A DNA stretch of 64,000 nucleotides from Arthrobacter sp. PsM3 (GCF_030433895.1 NZ_JARUXE010000013.1:1-64000); one strand, 5' to 3'; positions 19,030 to 28,407 are shown, numbered from the stretch's first letter. Notes: generated from the sequence alone by a model not told the origin. Numbers and translations: made by a program.

Positions 19030-19671
19030 TTAGTGGGGTTTGTGCGTGGCTTTGACATGGGACAGACTGCGGTGCAGGTGAAGCGTGGTGGCGGCCTCGG
19101 CCAGCCGGGGGTTGCCGGCCGCAATCGCCTCGGCGATGGCGGCGTGCTCCGCGGCGGCGGCGGTAAGCCGTTCGGCGTCGTCGGCCGCCAGCCGGCGGAC
19201 CCTGACCAAGTGGACGCGCAGGCTGCGCATCGCCTGGGCGAGGTAGGAATTGTGGATGGCGGCGTCGATGGCCCCGTCCAGCCGTCCGACCAGTCCGTAG
19301 TAGTCGTGCCGGGCGGGATCCTCGCCGCTGATCAGTTCCGGGGCACGGCACAGTTCGTGGTGTAGCTGTTCGAAGGTCGCCGCATCGCCGCGTTCGGCGG
19401 CCAGTGCCGCGGCCTTGCCCTCGAGGGTTTCGCGGAGTTCGAAGAGTTCGTCGATGTCCTCCAGCGAGATGTCGGTGACGACGACGCCGCGGCCGCCCGC
19501 CGTCGTCGTCAGGCCCTCCGCGGTGAGCCGGCTGAGGGCCTCCCGCAGCGGGGTGCGCGAGACGCCGAGCCGCTCGGACTGCTCCACTTCCGCGAGCACC
19601 GTCCCGGGGAGCAGACGCCATTCGATGATGTCGTCCCGCAGGGCGGCATAGGCCCTATCGCTGGCGCGCAT
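19030..19671 (-). CDS. GntR family (FadR/FCD subfamily) regulator of the prp genes
   Basis: A 213-residue regulator. The winged helix is residues ~5-68 (YAALRDDIIEWRLLPGTVL, LGVSRTPLREALSRLTAEGL). The C-terminal FCD effector domain has ELRETLEGKAAALA and the metal-binding His residues in EHAAIAEAI and LHLHRSLS. AAGGAGG lies 6 bases before the ATG. It heads the prpDBC operon and faces prpE; two GTGTATACAC palindromes lie between, which fits the FadR-subfamily site. Repression relieved by a methylcitrate-cycle metabolite is inferred. Confidence 0.9.
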   Translation of the reverse strand: MRASDRAYAALRDDIIEWRLLPGTVLAEVEQSERLGVSRTPLREALSRLTAEGLTTTAGGRGVVVTDISLEDIDELFELRETLEGKAAALAAERGDAATFEQLHHELCRAPELISGEDPARHDYYGLVGRLDGAIDAAIHNSYLAQAMRSLRVHLVRVRRLAADDAERLTAAAAEHAAIAEAIAAGNPRLAEAATTLHLHRSLSHVKATHKPH

Positions 19672-19701
19672 CCTGCCTCCTTCATTGGCTGACGCTGTCC
19701 A

Positions 19702-19711
19702 GTGTATACAC
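19702..19711. promoter_or_regulatory. Candidate GntR operator O1
   Basis: A perfect 10-bp palindrome, GTGTATACAC, 31 bases upstream of the gntR ATG. It includes TATACA, which could serve as the minus-10 of the gntR-prpDBC promoter, so binding would block RNA polymerase. Confidence 0.75.
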
Positions 19712-19774
19712 GGAAGTCATATTTGCCCAGCATTTGTGGGAGATCCCCGGCATGAACGCCCCAATGATGGCATC

Positions 19775-19786
19775 TGTGTATACACA
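19775..19786. promoter_or_regulatory. Candidate GntR operator O2
   Basis: A perfect 12-bp palindrome, TGTGTATACACA, 72 bases upstream of the prpE ATG. It contains the same GTGTATACAC core as the site at 19702, centre to centre 74 bp, about seven helical turns. Confidence 0.75.
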
Positions 19787-19857
19787 AGCCTTGTGCCGGG
19801 CACCCGGTCGGGGCTACCATGAGCTCCATCACATCGTCGTGGACGGGACTCATTTTC

Positions 19858-21756
19858 ATGGTTACGAAGAATTACCAGGACAGCTACGAACGCAGCCTGG
19901 CGAAACCCGAAGAATTCTGGCTGGAAGCCGCCGGGAAGGTCTCGTGGTCTGCACCGCCGCAGCGTGCCCTCGATTCCAGCAGGGCGCCGTTGTACGACTG
20001 GTTCCCTGACGGCGTCCTCAACACGTGCTACAACGCGCTGGACCGCCATGTGGCGGCGGGCCGGGGCGGGCAGGACGCCCTGATCTACGATTCCGCCATG
20101 CTCGGCACGCAGCAGCGCTACAGCTATGCGGAGCTGACGGACCTCGTCGCCCGGTTCGCCGGGGTCCTGCGCAGCCAGGGCGTGGGCAAGGGCGACCGCG
20201 TCGTGATCTACATGCCGATGATCCCCGAGGCCGCCATCGCCATGCTTGCCACGGCCCGGCTCGGCGCCGTGCACTCCGTTGTCTTCGGCGGCTTCGCCCC
20301 CAAGGAACTCGCCGCCCGCATCCGCGACGCCAAGCCCGCCGCGGTGGTCACGGCCTCCGGCGGCATCGAACCCTCGCGCCGGATCGAATACCTCCCCGCC
20401 GTCGCGGAAGCCCTCGGCCTGGCCGGCGTGCCGGAGACACCCGTCCTGGTGAAGGCGCGCGAAGGCTTCGCCTCCTCGGTGGCCGACCACACCGGCTGGC
20501 TGGACTGGGACACCGAGATGGCCACCGCCGCGCCTGCCGCGCCGGTTGACGTCAAGGCCACCGATCCGCTCTACATCCTCTACACCTCGGGAACCACCGG
20601 CGCCCCCAAGGGCGTCGTGCGGGACAACGGCGGCCACGCCGTGGCACTCAGCTGGACCCTGGAGAACATCTACGACGTCGGCCCCGGCGACGTGATGTGG
20701 ACCGCCTCCGACGTCGGCTGGGTCGTGGGGCACTCCTACATCGTGTACGGGCCGCTGCTGGCCGGGGCCACGACCGTCATCTACGAAGGCAAGCCCGTGG
20801 GCACACCCGACGCCGGCGCGTTCTGGCGGGTGATCCAGGACCACAAGGTCAACGTGCTCTTCACCGCGCCGACCGCCCTGCGGGCCATCCGGAAGGCGGA
20901 CCCCGAGGCGAAACTGCTTGAGCAGTACGACATCTCCAGCCTGCGCACGCTGTTTGCCGCGGGCGAGCGGCTGGACACCGACACCTTCCACTGGGCCTCG
21001 CGGACCCTGGGCGTCCCGGTGGTGGACCACTGGTGGCAGACCGAGACCGGCTGGGCCATCTGCGCCAACCCCCGCGGGCTGGACGGGCTGCCGATCAAGG
21101 CAGGCTCGCCCAGTGTGCCGATGCCCGGCTTCAAGCTGAACATCGTCGACGGATCGGGCGAGGACGTCGAGGCGGGGACGGAGGGCAACATCGTCCTGGC
21201 GCTGCCGCTGCCGCCGGGAACGCTGACGACGCTCTGGGGCGACGACGAGCGCTACATCTCCTCCTACCTGCAGGCGTTCGAGGGCTACTACGCCACCGGC
21301 GATTCCGGCTACCGGGATGAGGACGGCTATCTCTTCGTGATGGGCCGCACCGACGACATCATCAACGTCGCCGGCCACCGGCTCTCCACCGGGGCCATGG
21401 AACAGGTGATCGGCCAGCACCCCGCCGTGGCCGAGTGCGCCGTGATCGGGCTCGCGGACCCGTTGAAGGGCCAGCGTCCCAGCGGTTACGTGGTGCTGAA
21501 GTCAGGCGTCGACGTGCCCGAGGAGATCCTGGTCAAGGACCTGATCGCGCTGGTCCGGCGGGATATCGGGGCCGTGGCTGACTTCAAGCACGTCACCGTG
21601 GTGGAGGCCCTGCCCAAGACCCGCTCCGGAAAGATCCTGCGCAAGACCATGCGCCAGATCGCCGACGGCGACGACTACGTGGTGCCCTCGACGATTGAGG
21701 ACGCCGGTGTGATCGACCAGCTCATCGGAACCCTGCGCCCCGCCGCCGGGGAGTAG
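19858..21756 (+). CDS. prpE: Propionyl-CoA synthetase / acyl-CoA synthetase
   Basis: A 632-residue AMP-forming ligase that activates propionate. Motifs: YTSGTTGAPKGVVRD (P-loop, with the VVRD typical of PrpE), TASDVGWVVGHSY, DHWWQTETGW, GRTDDIINVAGHRLS, and the C-terminal TRSGKILRKTMR whose Lys is the usual regulatory acylation site. Length matches PrpE. ATG 19858 was preferred; an in-frame ATG at 19819 adds 13 residues. It is divergent from gntR-prpDBC and supplies their substrate; it shares the operator region. Confidence 0.92.
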   Translation: MVTKNYQDSYERSLAKPEEFWLEAAGKVSWSAPPQRALDSSRAPLYDWFPDGVLNTCYNALDRHVAAGRGGQDALIYDSAMLGTQQRYSYAELTDLVARFAGVLRSQGVGKGDRVVIYMPMIPEAAIAMLATARLGAVHSVVFGGFAPKELAARIRDAKPAAVVTASGGIEPSRRIEYLPAVAEALGLAGVPETPVLVKAREGFASSVADHTGWLDWDTEMATAAPAAPVDVKATDPLYILYTSGTTGAPKGVVRDNGGHAVALSWTLENIYDVGPGDVMWTASDVGWVVGHSYIVYGPLLAGATTVIYEGKPVGTPDAGAFWRVIQDHKVNVLFTAPTALRAIRKADPEAKLLEQYDISSLRTLFAAGERLDTDTFHWASRTLGVPVVDHWWQTETGWAICANPRGLDGLPIKAGSPSVPMPGFKLNIVDGSGEDVEAGTEGNIVLALPLPPGTLTTLWGDDERYISSYLQAFEGYYATGDSGYRDEDGYLFVMGRTDDIINVAGHRLSTGAMEQVIGQHPAVAECAVIGLADPLKGQRPSGYVVLKSGVDVPEEILVKDLIALVRRDIGAVADFKHVTVVEALPKTRSGKILRKTMRQIADGDDYVVPSTIEDAGVIDQLIGTLRPAAGE

Positions 21757-21762
21757 CGGCTC

Positions 21763-22482
21763 CTAGGACGCCGGCCGGACCCAGCGGTATTCGTTCTCCG
21801 GCCGGCCGGGGGCGCCGTAGCGCGCCGTCCGGGTGACCGTTCCGGCGTCGGCGAGGTATTCCAGGTAGCGCCGGGCGGTCACCCGTGACATGCCGAGCGC
21901 TTCCATCACTTCGCTCGCCGACACGGCCCCGGACTGCAGCTTCATGAAGTCCTGCACCGCCTCCAGCGTGGACGCGGCCAGCCCTTTGGGCAGCGGCAGC
22001 TCCGAGGGGGCCCGCAGGCTGGCGAAGGCCTGGTCCACCTCGCTCTGCGACGCCCCGGGACCGGCATGTCCGGCCGCGGGGGAGGCCAGCTGCTCCCGGA
22101 ACTGCCGGTAGCTGCCGAGCTTGTCCGCGAACGTGGCAAAGGTGAAGGGCTTGATCAGGTACTGGACCACGCCCGTGGCCACCGCGCTGCGGACAATGTT
22201 CAGTTCCCGGACCGCGGTGATGGCGATGATGTCCGCGAACAGCCCGGCGGCACGCATGCGCCGCGCGATGTCCAGGCCGTGCAGGTCCGGCAGGTTCATG
22301 TCCAGCAGCACCAGGTCCACCGGGGTGCCCGCAGCCGCGAATTCCGTCAGCAGCCGCAGCGCGGACTGTCCGTCCGGGGCCGATCCGGCCAGCGTGAATC
22401 CCTCCAGCCGGCCGACATAGGCGGCGTGGGCTGCCGCTGCGATGGGCTCGTCCTCGACGACGAGTACACGGATGGTGCTCAT
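21763..22482 (-). CDS. Response regulator, CitB/DcuR type
   Basis: A 239-residue regulator. The receiver domain has the acidic pair VVEDEP, phospho-acceptor Asp61 in LLDMNLPDLHG and Lys111 in LIKPF. The C-terminal helix-turn-helix (ASEVMEALGMSRVTARRYLEYLADAG, residues ~185-215) is the DcuR/CitB arrangement. Its ATG overlaps the kinase stop by 4 bases. With the divergent dctA-like gene, control of dicarboxylate or citrate uptake is the likely job. Confidence 0.92.
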   Translation of the reverse strand: MSTIRVLVVEDEPIAAAAHAAYVGRLEGFTLAGSAPDGQSALRLLTEFAAAGTPVDLVLLDMNLPDLHGLDIARRMRAAGLFADIIAITAVRELNIVRSAVATGVVQYLIKPFTFATFADKLGSYRQFREQLASPAAGHAGPGASQSEVDQAFASLRAPSELPLPKGLAASTLEAVQDFMKLQSGAVSASEVMEALGMSRVTARRYLEYLADAGTVTRTARYGAPGRPENEYRWVRPAS

Positions 22483-24203
22483 TGCTGTCCCTCGGTGGTC
22501 AGTGATGCCGCCGGCGATACTGCCGGTTGTATTGTCGGCGAAGCAGTTGGCAGCGTGACGCGGAACAGCGCCCCGGCGGGGCTCGTGATTGTCATGGTAC
22601 CGCCGAGCCGCTGCACCGCCTGGCGGACCAGGGCCAGGCCGAGGCCCCGCCCGAACGGCCCCGGTGTCTTGGTGCTGAAGCCGTGCCGGAAGATGTCCTC
22701 CACAGCCTGCGGATCGATCCCGGGACCGCTGTCCTCCACGGTGATTTCAAGGGTCCCGGCGGACGCTGCCACCGTGAGCTCCACAAGTTTCGGGGCCGGC
22801 GCCTCGGCGGCGGCGTCGATGGCGTTGTCCAGGAGGTTGCCGAGGATGGCCACCAGGTCCTGCACGGCCAACCCGGTTACCGCGGTCGGGCCGTGCCCGT
22901 CCCCCGGGGTGTTGAGGGTCAGTTCGACACCCCGTTCGTGCGCCTCCGCGGCCTTGCCCATGATGAGGGCCCCGAGGACGGGCTCGTCGATGGAGCTGAC
23001 GAGGTCATCGGTCAGCCGCTGGCTGAGCTCAAGGTCCTGGGTGGCGAAGTCCAGGGCTTCAGTGCCGCGTCCGAGTTCCATCAGGGAAACGATGGTGTGC
23101 AGCCGGTTGGCATGCTCGTGGGTCTGGGCGCGCAGGGCGTCGGAGAGCGTGCGCATGGTCTCCAGCTCGCTGCCGAGCGACTCGATTTCGGTGCGGTCGC
23201 GGATGGTGGCCACGGTGCCGTACACGGCCGTATTCGTGCGGCCGCCGCCGGAACCGGGCCCGACGGCCGGTCCCTGGTTCACCACAAGGACCCGCGGGCC
23301 GGTCAGGTGGATCTCGTCGAGCGCGGTGCGGCCCGATTCGAACAGTTCCCGCAGGCTGGGGGCCAGCGGGAGCGACCCGAGTGACAGGGCCTCCTGCTGT
23401 CCGCCGCCGGCTGATGCCCCTGCGCCGCCGGCAGGCGTTCCTGCGCCGTCGGATGAGAGCGGTGTGAGCCCCAGCAGTTCGGCGGCCTGGTCGTTGTACA
23501 TCACGACTTTGCCCTTCGGATCGACCAGGATGACGCCCTCGCGGACCGAGTGGAGGACCGATTCGTAGTAGGCGAAGAGCTGGGCGAGCTGCTCCGGACC
23601 CCAGCCGCGCGTCACCCGCCGCAGGTACCGCCCCAGCAGCCAGGACGCCAGCGATCCGCCCGCCAGCAGGGCCAGCCCGATGGCTAAGAGCGCGGGCAGT
23701 CTGCCGGAGACGGCGATGTCCACGGTGCGGACGGTGACGCCGGCGGCGACCAGTGCCCGCACGGTGCCGTCCGCGTCCTTGACCGGCGCGATGGTGCGGA
23801 CGGAGGGGCCGAGCGTGCCGGCCGTGATCTCGGTGAAGACCTTGCCGTCCAGGGCCGCATCGATCGAACCGATGTAGGGCTTGCCCAGTTCCTCGTTCCG
23901 GGGGTGGGTCCACCGGGTGCGGTCCGGCGCCATGATCGTGATGAAATCCGCGTTCGCGTCCGCCATGACTTTCATCGCGTAGGGCTGCAGCAGCGCGGAG
24001 GGATCCGGCGCGCCCGCCGCGTCCAGCACGAGGGGGCTGTCGGCCACGGCGGTCGCGACGGCGGCCATCCGCCGGCCCGCCTCGTCATAGGCGTGGTCGC
24101 GTGCGTCAACGAACGTGGCGGTGCCGACGACGGCCGTCAGGCTCAGGATGAACAGCAGATGGGCCACAAACAGCCGTCGGGCAATGCTCCAGCGGTGAAT
24201 CAT
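22479..24203 (-). CDS. Sensor histidine kinase, CitA/DcuS type
   Basis: A 574-residue membrane kinase. Spans at residues ~10-32 and ~170-190 flank an extracytoplasmic PAS domain that carries RWTHPRNEELGKPYIG and GTLGPSVRTIAPV, as in citrate/dicarboxylate sensors. A cytoplasmic PAS domain follows (~212-310, VLHSVREGVILVD). The kinase core has the phospho-acceptor His362 in AQTHEHANRLHTI, the N box NLLDNAIDAA, and G boxes DSGPGI and GRGLGLALVR. Start: ATG 24203; an upstream start would add 10 residues. Confidence 0.92.
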   Translation of the reverse strand: MIHRWSIARRLFVAHLLFILSLTAVVGTATFVDARDHAYDEAGRRMAAVATAVADSPLVLDAAGAPDPSALLQPYAMKVMADANADFITIMAPDRTRWTHPRNEELGKPYIGSIDAALDGKVFTEITAGTLGPSVRTIAPVKDADGTVRALVAAGVTVRTVDIAVSGRLPALLAIGLALLAGGSLASWLLGRYLRRVTRGWGPEQLAQLFAYYESVLHSVREGVILVDPKGKVVMYNDQAAELLGLTPLSSDGAGTPAGGAGASAGGGQQEALSLGSLPLAPSLRELFESGRTALDEIHLTGPRVLVVNQGPAVGPGSGGGRTNTAVYGTVATIRDRTEIESLGSELETMRTLSDALRAQTHEHANRLHTIVSLMELGRGTEALDFATQDLELSQRLTDDLVSSIDEPVLGALIMGKAAEAHERGVELTLNTPGDGHGPTAVTGLAVQDLVAILGNLLDNAIDAAAEAPAPKLVELTVAASAGTLEITVEDSGPGIDPQAVEDIFRHGFSTKTPGPFGRGLGLALVRQAVQRLGGTMTITSPAGALFRVTLPTASPTIQPAVSPAASLTTEGQQ

Positions 24204-24341
24204 CCACACCTTCCATGACCAATATGAACGCAACGGTGATGCGCGTCACTGAATCCCCAATGATGGTGGAACACGCAGAACGGACGCGATGGGCCCACAG
24301 CCTGTGCCGCACCGACGTCCAGCCTATCCAAGGAGAACACC

Positions 24342-25697
24342 ATGACCTCTCAAAGAGGAGAGTCGGCGGCACCCGCCGCGACGCCGGTCAAGAAGCGCAA
24401 GGGTCTCGACAAGTCCCATTATCTCTACATCGCGGTCATCGTGGCCGTCGTCCTCGGCGCCCTCGTCGGGCTGATGTTCCCCGAGGTCGGCAAGTCCCTG
24501 AAGCCGCTGGGCGACGGTTTCATCAAGCTCATCAAAATGATGATCGGCCCGGTCATCTTCTGCACCATCGTCCTCGGCATCGGTTCCATCGCCAAGGCGG
24601 CCACGGTCGGCAAGGTCGGCGGCCTGGCCCTGGGCTACTTCATGGTGATGTCCACCTTCGCGCTGGCCATCGGCCTGGTCGTCGGTAACCTGATCCACCC
24701 GGGAGAGGGCCTCAAGCTCGCCCCCTACGACCCGAACAAGAAGGCAGCCGCGGACAGCACGGTCGACTTCCTGCTCGGCATCATCCCGGGCGACATCCCG
24801 GTCCTGCCGACCCTTCTCGCCGCGATCCTGGTCGGCTTCGCCCTGCAGCGGATGGGCGCACAGGGAACCCCCATCCTCAGGGCCGTCGGCTACGGCCAGG
24901 CCCTCGTGTTCCGTATCCTCGTCATGATCATGTGGCTGGCCCCGCTCGGAGCGTTCGGCGCGATCGCCGCCGTCGTCGGTGCCACCGGCGTGCAGGCCAT
25001 CTTCGGCATGGCCACCCTGATGGTCGCCTTCTACATCACCTGCGCCCTGTTCATCGTCGTGATCCTCGGCGGCCTGCTCAAGATCGTCGCCGGCGTCAGC
25101 ATCTTCCGGCTGATGAAGTACCTCGGCCGCGAATACCTGCTCATCTTCTCCACCTCATCCTCCGAAGCCGCGCTGCCCCGGCTGATCGCGAAAATGGAAC
25201 ACCTCGGGGTGTCCAAGCCGGTCGTTGGCGTCACGGTCCCCACCGGCTACTCCTTCAACCTCGACGGCACGGCCATCTACCTGACCATGGCTTCGCTGTT
25301 CGTGGCCAACGCCATGGGCACTCCGCTGGACCTGGGCGCCCAGGTGTCGCTGCTGATCTTCATGATCATTGCCTCCAAGGGTGCCGCAGGCGTCACCGGT
25401 GCCGGCCTGGCCACGCTGGCTGCCGGACTCCAGGCGCATGCGCCGCAGCTTCTCGGCGGCGTGGGCATGATCGTCGGCATCGACCGCTTTATGTCCGAGG
25501 CCCGGGCGCTGACCAACTTCACCGGCAACGCCGTGGCCACCGTGCTGATCGGCACCTGGGTCAAGGAGATCGACGGCGGACAGGTCGAGCGTGTCCTCTC
25601 CGGCAACGAGCCCTTCAACGAACAGACCATGATCGCCGCACACGATGCACACGCGGAGGAAGCGGCCCCGGAAAAGCCCGTTCTGGCCAACGCCTGA
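24342..25697 (+). CDS. dctA: C4-dicarboxylate:cation symporter (DAACS family)
   Basis: A 451-residue multispan carrier, similar to DctA, that imports succinate, fumarate or malate with protons or sodium. Diagnostic segments: STSSSEAALPRLIAKME (Ser-rich hairpin loop), VPTGYSFNLDGTAIYLTMA (NLDGT cation/substrate site) and the final FTGNAVATVLIG. A canonical AAGGAG lies 7 bases before the ATG. It is divergent from the CitA/CitB-type pair, which probably controls it, and ends in a strong terminator. Confidence 0.94.
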   Translation: MTSQRGESAAPAATPVKKRKGLDKSHYLYIAVIVAVVLGALVGLMFPEVGKSLKPLGDGFIKLIKMMIGPVIFCTIVLGIGSIAKAATVGKVGGLALGYFMVMSTFALAIGLVVGNLIHPGEGLKLAPYDPNKKAAADSTVDFLLGIIPGDIPVLPTLLAAILVGFALQRMGAQGTPILRAVGYGQALVFRILVMIMWLAPLGAFGAIAAVVGATGVQAIFGMATLMVAFYITCALFIVVILGGLLKIVAGVSIFRLMKYLGREYLLIFSTSSSEAALPRLIAKMEHLGVSKPVVGVTVPTGYSFNLDGTAIYLTMASLFVANAMGTPLDLGAQVSLLIFMIIASKGAAGVTGAGLATLAAGLQAHAPQLLGGVGMIVGIDRFMSEARALTNFTGNAVATVLIGTWVKEIDGGQVERVLSGNEPFNEQTMIAAHDAHAEEAAPEKPVLANA

Positions 25698-25730
25698 GCT
25701 GTGCCAGCCCCCGCCAGTGACTGGCCAAAA

Positions 25731-25766
25731 CCGCCCGGACGCCTGCCAGCGTCCGGGCGGTTTTTT
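25731..25766 (+). terminator. Intrinsic terminator of dctA
   Basis: A perfect 12-bp stem (25731-25742 with 25749-25760), a 6-base loop and six Ts. Confidence 0.95.
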
Positions 25767-25949
25767 GTCCCACGACGGCAACCTTCGACTTCTACCAGAG
25801 GGTTGAGGCTCAAACAACGGCCGCTGTCAAGGTCCACGGAATACCGTGTCGGGCGCTGTAACCTTGGGAGGAATAGGATCGGCCCTGGGACTCCAGCGGC
25901 AGCAATACCAGGCACGACCATCACCGTCATCGAAAGTGTGGATAGATAC
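25767..25949. other. Gap before parA
   Basis: No gene seen in 183 bases. CAACC at 25791 can pair with GGTTG at 25801-25815 in a weak hairpin. A plausible minus-10 (TGTAACCT, near 25857) precedes GGGAGGAATAGG, but I could not place a convincing minus-35. Confidence 0.35.
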
Positions 25950-26849
25950 GTGAGCAGCGAACAGGGTTCAGCAACTCTGGAAGGCACCGAACTCGATCTG
26001 GAAGACGCCGTCATGGGCCCCACCGGGCGCCCGCAACGCGACTTTCCGGAGCCCGCTCCGCTGTCATCCCACGGTCCGGCGCGGGTCATCGCCATGGTCA
26101 ACCAGAAGGGCGGAGTGGGCAAAACCACCTCCACCATCAACCTTGCGGCCGCGCTGGCGGAATTCGGCCGCCGCGTGCTCGTCGTGGACTTCGACCCGCA
26201 GGGTGCCCTTTCCGCAGGCCTAGGCATCAACCCGCACGAACTGGATCTCACGGTCTACAACGTGCTGATGGACCGCAAGGTCGACATCCGCGACGCCATC
26301 CACCAGACCGGCGTGGAAAACCTGGACCTGCTCCCGGCCAACATCGACCTCTCCGCCGCGGAGGTCCAGCTCGTCAACGAGGTGGCCCGCGAGCAGGTGC
26401 TGGACCGGGCCCTGAAGAAGGTTGAGGACGACTACGACGTCGTCCTGATCGACTGCCAGCCGTCGCTGGGACTGCTCACCGTGAACGCACTGACCGCCTC
26501 CCACGGCGTGATCATCCCGCTGATCTGCGAGTTCTTCGCGCTGCGCGCCGTGGCGCTGCTGGTGGAGACCATCGACAAGGTCCAGGACCGCCTGAACCCG
26601 CGGCTCCAGGTCGACGGTGTCCTCGCCACCATGTACGACGCCCGCACGCTGCACAGCCGCGAGGTCATTTCCCGGCTGGTGGAGGCCTTCGGCGACAAGG
26701 TCTTCGAGACCGTCATCAAGCGCTCCATCAAATTTGCGGACGCCACCGTCGCGGCCGAGCCCATCACCAGCTACGCCGGCAACCACATCGGCGCCGACGC
26801 GTACCGGAACCTGGCCAAGGAACTCATTTCGCGCGGCGGCGCGCCCTAG
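25950..26849 (+). CDS. ParA/Soj family ATPase upstream of scpAB
   Basis: A 299-residue ATPase with the deviant Walker A MVNQKGGVGKTTSTINLA (residues ~50-67), switch I VVDFDPQGALSAGLG and Walker B VVLIDCQPSLG. No parB lies beside it. Instead it starts the run scpA-scpB-rluB-tyrA-cmk-der, as does Rv1708 in M. tuberculosis. The GTG at 25950 was chosen (V-S-S-E-Q); GTG 25938 also fits. A link to chromosome organisation through ScpAB is inferred. Confidence 0.9.
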   Translation: MSSEQGSATLEGTELDLEDAVMGPTGRPQRDFPEPAPLSSHGPARVIAMVNQKGGVGKTTSTINLAAALAEFGRRVLVVDFDPQGALSAGLGINPHELDLTVYNVLMDRKVDIRDAIHQTGVENLDLLPANIDLSAAEVQLVNEVAREQVLDRALKKVEDDYDVVLIDCQPSLGLLTVNALTASHGVIIPLICEFFALRAVALLVETIDKVQDRLNPRLQVDGVLATMYDARTLHSREVISRLVEAFGDKVFETVIKRSIKFADATVAAEPITSYAGNHIGADAYRNLAKELISRGGAP

Positions 26850-26857
26850 TCAGGGCC

Positions 26858-27709
26858 GTGGCAGATTCGGGTGCTCCCGCAGCGGGGCCGGAAGCGCCGG
26901 CCGGGAAAAAGCCCGGCTTCGAGGTCCGGCTCGCCAACTTCACCGGCCCGTTCGACCTCCTGCTCGGACTGATTTCCAAGCACCAGCTGGACATCACCGA
27001 AGTGGCGCTGTCCACCGTCACCGATGAGTTCATCAAGTACATCAAGCGCCTGCAGAACCTGGGCGAGGAGTGGGCCCTGGACGAGGCCAGCGAATTCCTC
27101 GTCATCGCCGCCACGCTGCTGGACCTCAAGGCGGCCCGGCTGCTGCCTGCCGGCGAGGTGGAGGACGAGGAAGACATTGCCCTGCTCGAAGCCCGCGACC
27201 TGCTCTTCGCCCGGCTCCTGCAGTACAAGGCGTTCAAGCACGTGGCCGGCATGATGGGTGCCACCCTCGAGCTGGAGGCCCGCCGGTATCCGCGGCAGGT
27301 CGCGCTGGAGGGCCACTTTGCCGCGCTGCTGCCGGAGCTCCTCTGGCGGCACACCCCGCAGCAATTCGCCGGCCTGGCCGAGGCCGCACTCAAGCCCAGG
27401 GAAGCCGCACCCACCGAGGTCGGCCTCGCCCACCTCCACGGCACCCCCGTCAGCGTCAAGGAACAGGCCGAACTGCTGGGCCACCGGCTGCGGCTGGGCG
27501 CGCCGCTCACCTTCCGTGCGCTGATCGCCGACGCCGAGTCCACCCTCGTGGTGGTGGCACGCTTCCTGGCGCTGCTGGAGCTGTTCCGGGATAAGGCCGT
27601 GGCCTTCGAGCAGCTGCTCCCGCTGGGGGACCTGACCGTCCGCTGGACCGCCGGAGTCGAGGGCTGGAGCAGCGGGAACCTGAGTGAAGAATATGAGGAG
27701 CAGCAGTGA
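26858..27709 (+). CDS. scpA: Segregation and condensation protein A
   Basis: The kleisin subunit (283 residues) that bridges Smc heads with ScpB. The N-terminal kleisin motif is FEVRLANFTGPFDLLLGLI, followed by the helix DEASEFLVIAATLLDLKAARLLP. A C-terminal winged helix covers ~205-260 (DAESTLVVVARFLALLELFRD). GTG start 8 bases after parA. The last bases overlap scpB by 4. Confidence 0.95.
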   Translation: MADSGAPAAGPEAPAGKKPGFEVRLANFTGPFDLLLGLISKHQLDITEVALSTVTDEFIKYIKRLQNLGEEWALDEASEFLVIAATLLDLKAARLLPAGEVEDEEDIALLEARDLLFARLLQYKAFKHVAGMMGATLELEARRYPRQVALEGHFAALLPELLWRHTPQQFAGLAEAALKPREAAPTEVGLAHLHGTPVSVKEQAELLGHRLRLGAPLTFRALIADAESTLVVVARFLALLELFRDKAVAFEQLLPLGDLTVRWTAGVEGWSSGNLSEEYEEQQ

Positions 27710-28407
27710 ATCACACCCGGAACGGGGATGCAGCCGGACACCCGGCCCCTGAGGCACAGGCGGCAGCCGAAAACGACGATGGCCCCGATGTCGGCAGCCT
27801 CCCCGGGGGTGCCCGCGCCGCCCTCGAGGCCGTCCTGATGGTGATCGACCAGCCAGCGACGGCCACCGAGCTCGCCTCCGGCCTGAACCTGACCGTCGGC
27901 GTCGTCGAGGGGATGCTCGTGGAACTGCAGCGGGAGTATAACGGCTATACTGTTAATGCCCCGGATGTGGACGATGCCAGTTTCAACGGCTTCAGTGCCA
28001 CCCCCCGGGGTTTTGAATTGCGGAATATCGCCGGAGGCTGGCGGATCTATTCGCGCACTGAGTTCGCCGACATCGTCGGCGGCTTCGTGCTGGAGGGACA
28101 GACAGCCAGGCTGACGCAGGCGGCGCTCGAAACGCTCGCCGTCATCGCTTACCGCCAGCCCGTATCAAGGGCGCGGGTGTCTGCAATTCGAGGAGTCAAT
28201 GTTGACTCTGTCGTGCGGACGCTGACGCAGCGGGGGCTGATCGAGGACTCGGGAACTGATCCCGAGTCCGGGGCCATCCTGTACCGCACGACGTCGTATT
28301 TCCTGGAGCGAATGGGAATCGGCTCGGTCGCGGAATTACCGCAACTTTCACCCCATCTTCCGGGGCTGGAAGGCATCGAAGAGTTCTATGACGCAGGAAG
28401 AATGTAG
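27706..28407 (+). CDS. scpB: Segregation and condensation protein B
   Basis: The winged-helix dimer partner of ScpA (233 residues). Two winged-helix domains are visible: ALEAVLMVIDQPATATELA, and LTQAALETLAVIAYRQPVSRARVSAIRGVN. The latter is the family hallmark. The GTG start overlaps the scpA stop (GTGA), so expression should be coupled. A ~40-residue acidic N-terminal leader precedes the first domain. Confidence 0.95.
   Translation: MNHTRNGDAAGHPAPEAQAAAENDDGPDVGSLPGGARAALEAVLMVIDQPATATELASGLNLTVGVVEGMLVELQREYNGYTVNAPDVDDASFNGFSATPRGFELRNIAGGWRIYSRTEFADIVGGFVLEGQTARLTQAALETLAVIAYRQPVSRARVSAIRGVNVDSVVRTLTQRGLIEDSGTDPESGAILYRTTSYFLERMGIGSVAELPQLSPHLPGLEGIEEFYDAGRM

Noticed and set aside
10033..25766. 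The accessory block as an integrated prophage or genomic island driven by xerD
   Set aside because: No integrase other than the conserved XerD, no att repeats or phage genes were found; the genes are metabolic and regulatory.
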